7,866 nucleotides of DNA from an uncultured Oscillospiraceae bacterium. GTDB taxonomy: Bacteria; Bacillota; Clostridia; Oscillospirales; Oscillospiraceae. Of the stretch, positions 6,501-7,866 are shown piece by piece (positions within the stretch are counted from its first letter, which is position 1; each line of letters starts with the position of its first letter). The notes under the pieces are model-generated. The model had not been told where the DNA came from, made no database searches, and saw only the letters and a list, made by a program, of their open reading frames with translations. The stretch covers positions 1 through 7,866 of the forward strand of contig CAKTGW010000034.1 in the NCBI GenBank assembly GCA_934561725.1. The letters are read 5' to 3'. A program made the translations under genes and the position numbers.

Positions 6501-7866
6501 TTGAGACCGCACCCGCGGATCTGGAGACTGCACAGATAGTTCTGCGTTCTGCCTACTATATTCTGGATAACGATGTGACCCTGGATCAGGGCTTCACCGG
6601 TATCGGTACGGAAAACAACAGCTTCGGCGGTCATTTCGACGGCGGCAGCCACAAGGTGACCCTGTCGATCAGCGCGACCCCGAGCACTACAAAGGATGAC
6701 GGCTACTATGGCCTGTTCGGTAAAATGGGTCCCCTGACCGACGGCGTGGTAGAAGTGAAAAACCTGGAGCTGGAAACGACCATTAATATCACCCTGCCAG
6801 AGAGCATTGCCTACGGCGTGTATGCGGGCGGACTGGCCGGCTATGCCCAGCGCGTGACGGTGGACAACGTCAGTGTGACAGCCAAGGGCATTTCTGCAGT
6901 GGCTCCTGCAGCGATGACGAACACGACTTCGCAGGTCGTAAGCCTCGGCGGTGCGTTCGGCTTTGAGAGGATCCTGATCGGCGGTACAGTTGATACAACG
7001 GTCAGCGGTCCGATCACCGCAACGATTCCGGACAGCAAGAATGATGCGCATCTGGGCGGCTTTGCCGGCCAGGGCGAGACCGGCGGCAGCGTGACTTTTA
7101 CGGACGGCGCGTCGATTTGGGCAGAGACAGGAAGAACGCCCGATGTCGGCGGCATTATGGGCTATTCCTGGGCACAGAACGACTTTACCGGACTGACGGT
7201 CAAAAACCTCTCTGAGACTCCGCTGAAGATGGGCGGTACAAATGCAAGAACCGGACTTTTGATCGGTGATCATACGACTGCCGGCATTCAGCCGGACGAA
7301 GTCGGCGTGAAGATCAGCGGCTTCCAGCCGGAGGGCGAATTTGCCATGACCGGCGGTATGCTTGGCGGTTTGATCGGTCTGCTGCAGACCAACGGTATTG
7401 TGGAGATCACAAACTCTGCCGCAAATGTCGGTGCTGGAACCGGCGCAGCCAATCCGGGCGGTCTGGTCGGTACGTGCTGGACTGCAAATCAGACGACCTA
7501 TAAGATTTCCAATACGGTTTATGTGAAGGCGACAGAGACCCTGAATGCAGTTGGTAGCCCAGCAAAGATGCTGGATGGTGCCGTTGTGCTGGATCTCACC
7601 AAGGTCGTGGATGGCACATTCTCCACTCCGATTGAAGATGTACTTTCCGCCGCAGCTCCGGCATTGCTTGTGGACGGAAATGCCAAACTAGATGGCACCA
7701 GCCTGATCTACACCGCTGTCGGTGAGCAGGAGATCACCTTCCTCTGGAACGGCCAGAAGCTGTGCGCAAAAACTGTTACGGTCGAACGGAAGGATCTGAC
7801 CGATGATCCCGATGTGGTCATCACCGGTATCAACAGCGCTTACACCAGCGACGATGAAGCTGCAAA
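3566..7866 (+). CDS. Large secreted LamG / InlB-repeat / GLUG beta-helix surface protein (3' end beyond window)
   Basis: The frame stays open for 1433 codons to the right edge; no stop or cell-wall anchor is seen. A Sec signal peptide (MKKR, hydrophobic core, cut predicted after ALA at residue 25) sends it outside. Domains in order: LamG/concanavalin-like, about 70-330, closing with GTRLYNRELTADEIAQNAAV; an Ala-rich helical linker, 399-471; an InlB B-repeat-like (Listeria-Bacteroides) domain, 473-553, with YDANGG and FTGWAL. Next come two related modules (about 560-850 and 942-1330), each a helical stretch, then an NDITL/NDVTL strand and GG-x-x-G beta-helix coils such as YVGGLAGTSGG, YAGGLAGYAQ and PGGLVGTCW (GLUG-like). 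A beta-rich spacer, 850-940, separates them; an Ig-like region begins near 1365. No catalytic motif is seen. Adhesion or matrix binding is inferred from the domains and from the c-di-GMP riboswitch upstream; the ligand is unknown. Confidence 0.92.
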   Translation, partial: MKKRILSAALSVCMILTILPAEALAGDTAQTGLTASAADALPQEKTEVTVTLSGGEAGTTADVTVSGYDPHWYVTDGLVLQYDGIYNTGVAGAHSGEATTWTPLVSTVKFGDMAVNLPAMKLSREGWTEDNGLYLKDTSIAAKNFSSAFMAENGFTWDYMFALNSADYDNWNMSQNPTYRHPVRLVNSADYNFGSINNSTRVLFYGGGVNWPPYLTPFQGDVMSTLTLATGAANADAHRKVYQNGSLDSHSNGAGNGMPTGDAAAYSPAETVTFTFTGVEFPTMAVSAGHAVDGTAYNLGRTVYGTRLYNRELTADEIAQNAAVDARRYKSGETFIGTANDQQLLEQFDESGKAYTTLTGVTFDSEGKATITLVLNYAGENNLTFTVNDQSADLTLNVLTERDKAAVNAANAAIDATTDITEENLADALAKVAAAQKAYDELDADLQGFISAERKAALKAAADKIDEAAAGSHQVTVTYDANGGTASPKTATVIYKETDENGEPKTFTLAVPTRKNYTFTGWALNGTLITDETGVSSNWWDSLSDATVVAQWTSNAEKGTVLEITEAEDIYALARIYAKTGTDADYQRFGYNTASDAAQSKLMDAATVYELKNDITLTNHDANGESNGFYGIPEFAGIFNGNDKTITLDIDFSAYDESNGSGSQYTCGGVFRSLRGATVKNIKLAGSATGELSLNKTLNDIGMLVGAVNGSTVTTIENIETNVTVNITKLSNNDHYAYIGEVLGRNAMGGATKLAITNCVNNGNVTAVVVGEQSNPSRVAGMVGHANAGLVMEGCRNNSTITVTGDSTYVGGLAGTSGGTYTNCVEAGSLSAEKGTAALFSGMPSTATKEDGNKIIVKITGQDGEQLTAQDGVSATVTDGEATLELPVYYVSDTSRRYDKYDVAEAIVVDGEKTLYLFDMRTRTATLALNTADAAAEAVPFSSWSTAIHLAEAKDLIDLQNAVNGDADAIAAIYKLGGIETAPADLETAQIVLRSAYYILDNDVTLDQGFTGIGTENNSFGGHFDGGSHKVTLSISATPSTTKDDGYYGLFGKMGPLTDGVVEVKNLELETTINITLPESIAYGVYAGGLAGYAQRVTVDNVSVTAKGISAVAPAAMTNTTSQVVSLGGAFGFERILIGGTVDTTVSGPITATIPDSKNDAHLGGFAGQGETGGSVTFTDGASIWAETGRTPDVGGIMGYSWAQNDFTGLTVKNLSETPLKMGGTNARTGLLIGDHTTAGIQPDEVGVKISGFQPEGEFAMTGGMLGGLIGLLQTNGIVEITNSAANVGAGTGAANPGGLVGTCWTANQTTYKISNTVYVKATETLNAVGSPAKMLDGAVVLDLTKVVDGTFSTPIEDVLSAAAPALLVDGNAKLDGTSLIYTAVGEQEITFLWNGQKLCAKTVTVERKDLTDDPDVVITGINSAYTSDDEAA

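Noticed and set aside
5024..7273. 749-codon antisense open frame on the minus strand inside the adhesin gene
   Set aside because: It is in exact codon register with the sense frame, so its stops arise only from sense codons TTA, CTA and TCA, which this GC-leaning gene rarely uses; its terminal stop is a sense TCA at 5024-5026. The product is Cys/Arg/His-rich with no recognisable domain.

Overview
The window reads as chromosomal DNA of a moderately GC-rich gut-type Clostridia bacterium, most likely Oscillospiraceae/Ruminococcaceae. The pointers are sigma-A promoters of the TTGnnn-N17-TATACT type, strong AGGAGG ribosome binding sites, a CIRCE heat-shock operator, a c-di-GMP-I (GEMM-I) riboswitch, and dense families of GGCTCCCC..GGGGAGC hairpin repeats of the kind I associate with these genomes. 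The genus cannot be fixed from the sequence alone.

Layout. Positions 1-12 hold only the first four codons (MKRT) of a minus-strand gene that leaves the window. Its ribosome binding site and a probable promoter occupy 20-168. Positions 247-844 are a non-coding cluster of seven imperfect hairpin repeats in alternating orientation, one of them carrying a nested 54-bp structured insert. A DEDDh 3'-5' exonuclease (minus, 867-1427) and an HD-domain phosphohydrolase (plus, 1591-2244) diverge from a 163-bp spacer holding two facing promoters. A second repeat cluster (2286-2624) is colinear with part of the first. An Hsp20 small heat-shock protein (minus, 2645-3085) follows, with a sigma-A promoter overlapped by a CIRCE operator. 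It diverges from a very large secreted surface protein (plus, 3566 to beyond 7866), whose mRNA leader carries a c-di-GMP-I riboswitch.

How the parts relate. The exonuclease and the HD protein look like separate nucleic acid or nucleotide housekeeping genes sharing only an intergenic region. In the repeat clusters, plus-oriented units with a 5' A-tract form textbook intrinsic terminators when read on the minus strand, placed just after the exonuclease and hsp20 stops. The 480-bp region 3086-3565 is the regulatory centre. It combines HrcA/CIRCE control of the chaperone, a tandem 22-bp direct repeat of unknown role, and c-di-GMP control of the adhesin.

The surface protein (1433 codons visible, no stop) has a signal peptide, a LamG/concanavalin-like domain, a helical linker, an InlB B-repeat-like domain, two copies of a helix-plus-beta-helix (GLUG-like) module, and an Ig-like tail. 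c-di-GMP control suggests a role in switching between motile and attached states. I saw no CRISPR array, tRNA, rRNA, transposase or recognisable complete mobile element.
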